DNA of 5,452 nucleotides, taken from contig JAFZXD010000134.1 of NCBI GenBank assembly GCA_017616955.1, positions 1-5,452 on the forward strand, read 5' to 3'. Source of the DNA: Eubacterium sp. GTDB lineage: Bacteria > Bacillota > Clostridia > Lachnospirales > Lachnospiraceae. The translations under genes were made by a program, and so were the position numbers. Below are positions 5,174-5,452 of this stretch, piece by piece. The notes below the pieces were generated by a model that was given only the letters and a program-made list of their open reading frames with translations, had not been told where the DNA came from and did no database searches. How positions within the stretch are numbered: the stretch's first letter is position 1; every line of letters starts with the position of its first letter.

Positions 5174-5452
5174 ATGGAACAGAGTAAAAGACGTTTTCCA
5201 AAGCTTAATTCAGTTCATTATGGTGGTGTCTGGATATTATCCGGACTTCTCATAGGAATTGTCCTGCCGGTTATCTTTTGGTTTATATTGCATAAGATTA
5301 TCTGGGTATTGGTTATATTAGGTAGTGTGATTCTTGTTTCTTTTGCTGTTTTATTTGCGATTGAAATGCATCAGGATTTTGCCCGTGTTCCTTACTATGA
5401 AAAACATTTAAGCGAAGATATAAAATTCGATCCGGAAAAACAGTATGCAGTC
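5174..5452 (+). CDS. Small membrane protein of unknown function, 3'-truncated
   Basis: An open frame of 93 codons runs off the window end. The start at 5174 (MEQSKRRF) is chosen over the in-frame ATG at 5168 by ribosome binding site spacing; an in-frame TGA at 5159-5161 rules out a longer N-terminus. After a short basic head come two hydrophobic helices, about residues 19-39 and 41-63, separated by a His-Lys turn. A polar tail follows, EMHQDFARVPYYEKHLSEDI and beyond, so the protein is likely a membrane-anchored one with a cytoplasmic or partner-binding part that is cut off here. I do not recognise the family. It follows the terminator, which separates it from the decarboxylase genes, so a link to their function is not supported. 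Confidence 0.75.
   Translation, partial: MEQSKRRFPKLNSVHYGGVWILSGLLIGIVLPVIFWFILHKIIWVLVILGSVILVSFAVLFAIEMHQDFARVPYYEKHLSEDIKFDPEKQYAV

Overview
The window looks like chromosomal DNA of an anaerobic Firmicute, most likely Lachnospiraceae or a close clostridial relative. This is inferred from the moderately AT-rich sequence, heavy AGA use for arginine, strong purine-rich ribosome binding sites, and protein sequences typical of sodium-pumping decarboxylase clusters in that group. No database search was possible, so the taxon is an inference.

Layout, all on the + strand: (1) 1-732, the C-terminal half of a biotin-dependent acyl-CoA carboxyltransferase (MmdA / transcarboxylase 12S family), cut by the window start; (2) 747-1763, an OadG-like gamma subunit with a lipoprotein signal, a large outside domain and one membrane helix; (3) 1808-2191, a small biotin carrier protein; (4) 2225-3346, the OadB/MmdB/GcdB membrane beta subunit; (5) 3347-3631, a long gene-free spacer that is almost wholly filled by a 234-base element bounded by imperfect terminal inverted repeats and packed with hairpins; (6) 3632-5038, an OadA/transcarboxylase 5S-type carboxyltransferase without its own biotin domain; (7) 5075-5114, an intrinsic terminator; (8) 5174 to the end, the start of an unrelated small membrane protein.

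The first five genes read as one functional set. The biotin carrier can take a carboxyl group from a 12S-type acyl-CoA carboxyltransferase, from the 5S-type pyruvate/oxaloacetate carboxyltransferase, or from both. The beta subunit then decarboxylates carboxybiotin and exports Na+. Having both carboxyltransferases also provides the parts list of a methylmalonyl-CoA:pyruvate transcarboxylase. Which reaction runs cannot be decided from sequence.

The most unusual thing here is the non-coding element at 3354-3587 between oadB and oadA. Its ends pair over 13 of 14 positions, a second long-range helix lies inside, and at least four local hairpins fill the interior. It could be a structured RNA that sets apart expression of oadA, or a MITE-like interspersed repeat. 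The genes themselves are recognisable families and I do not claim they are a new system.
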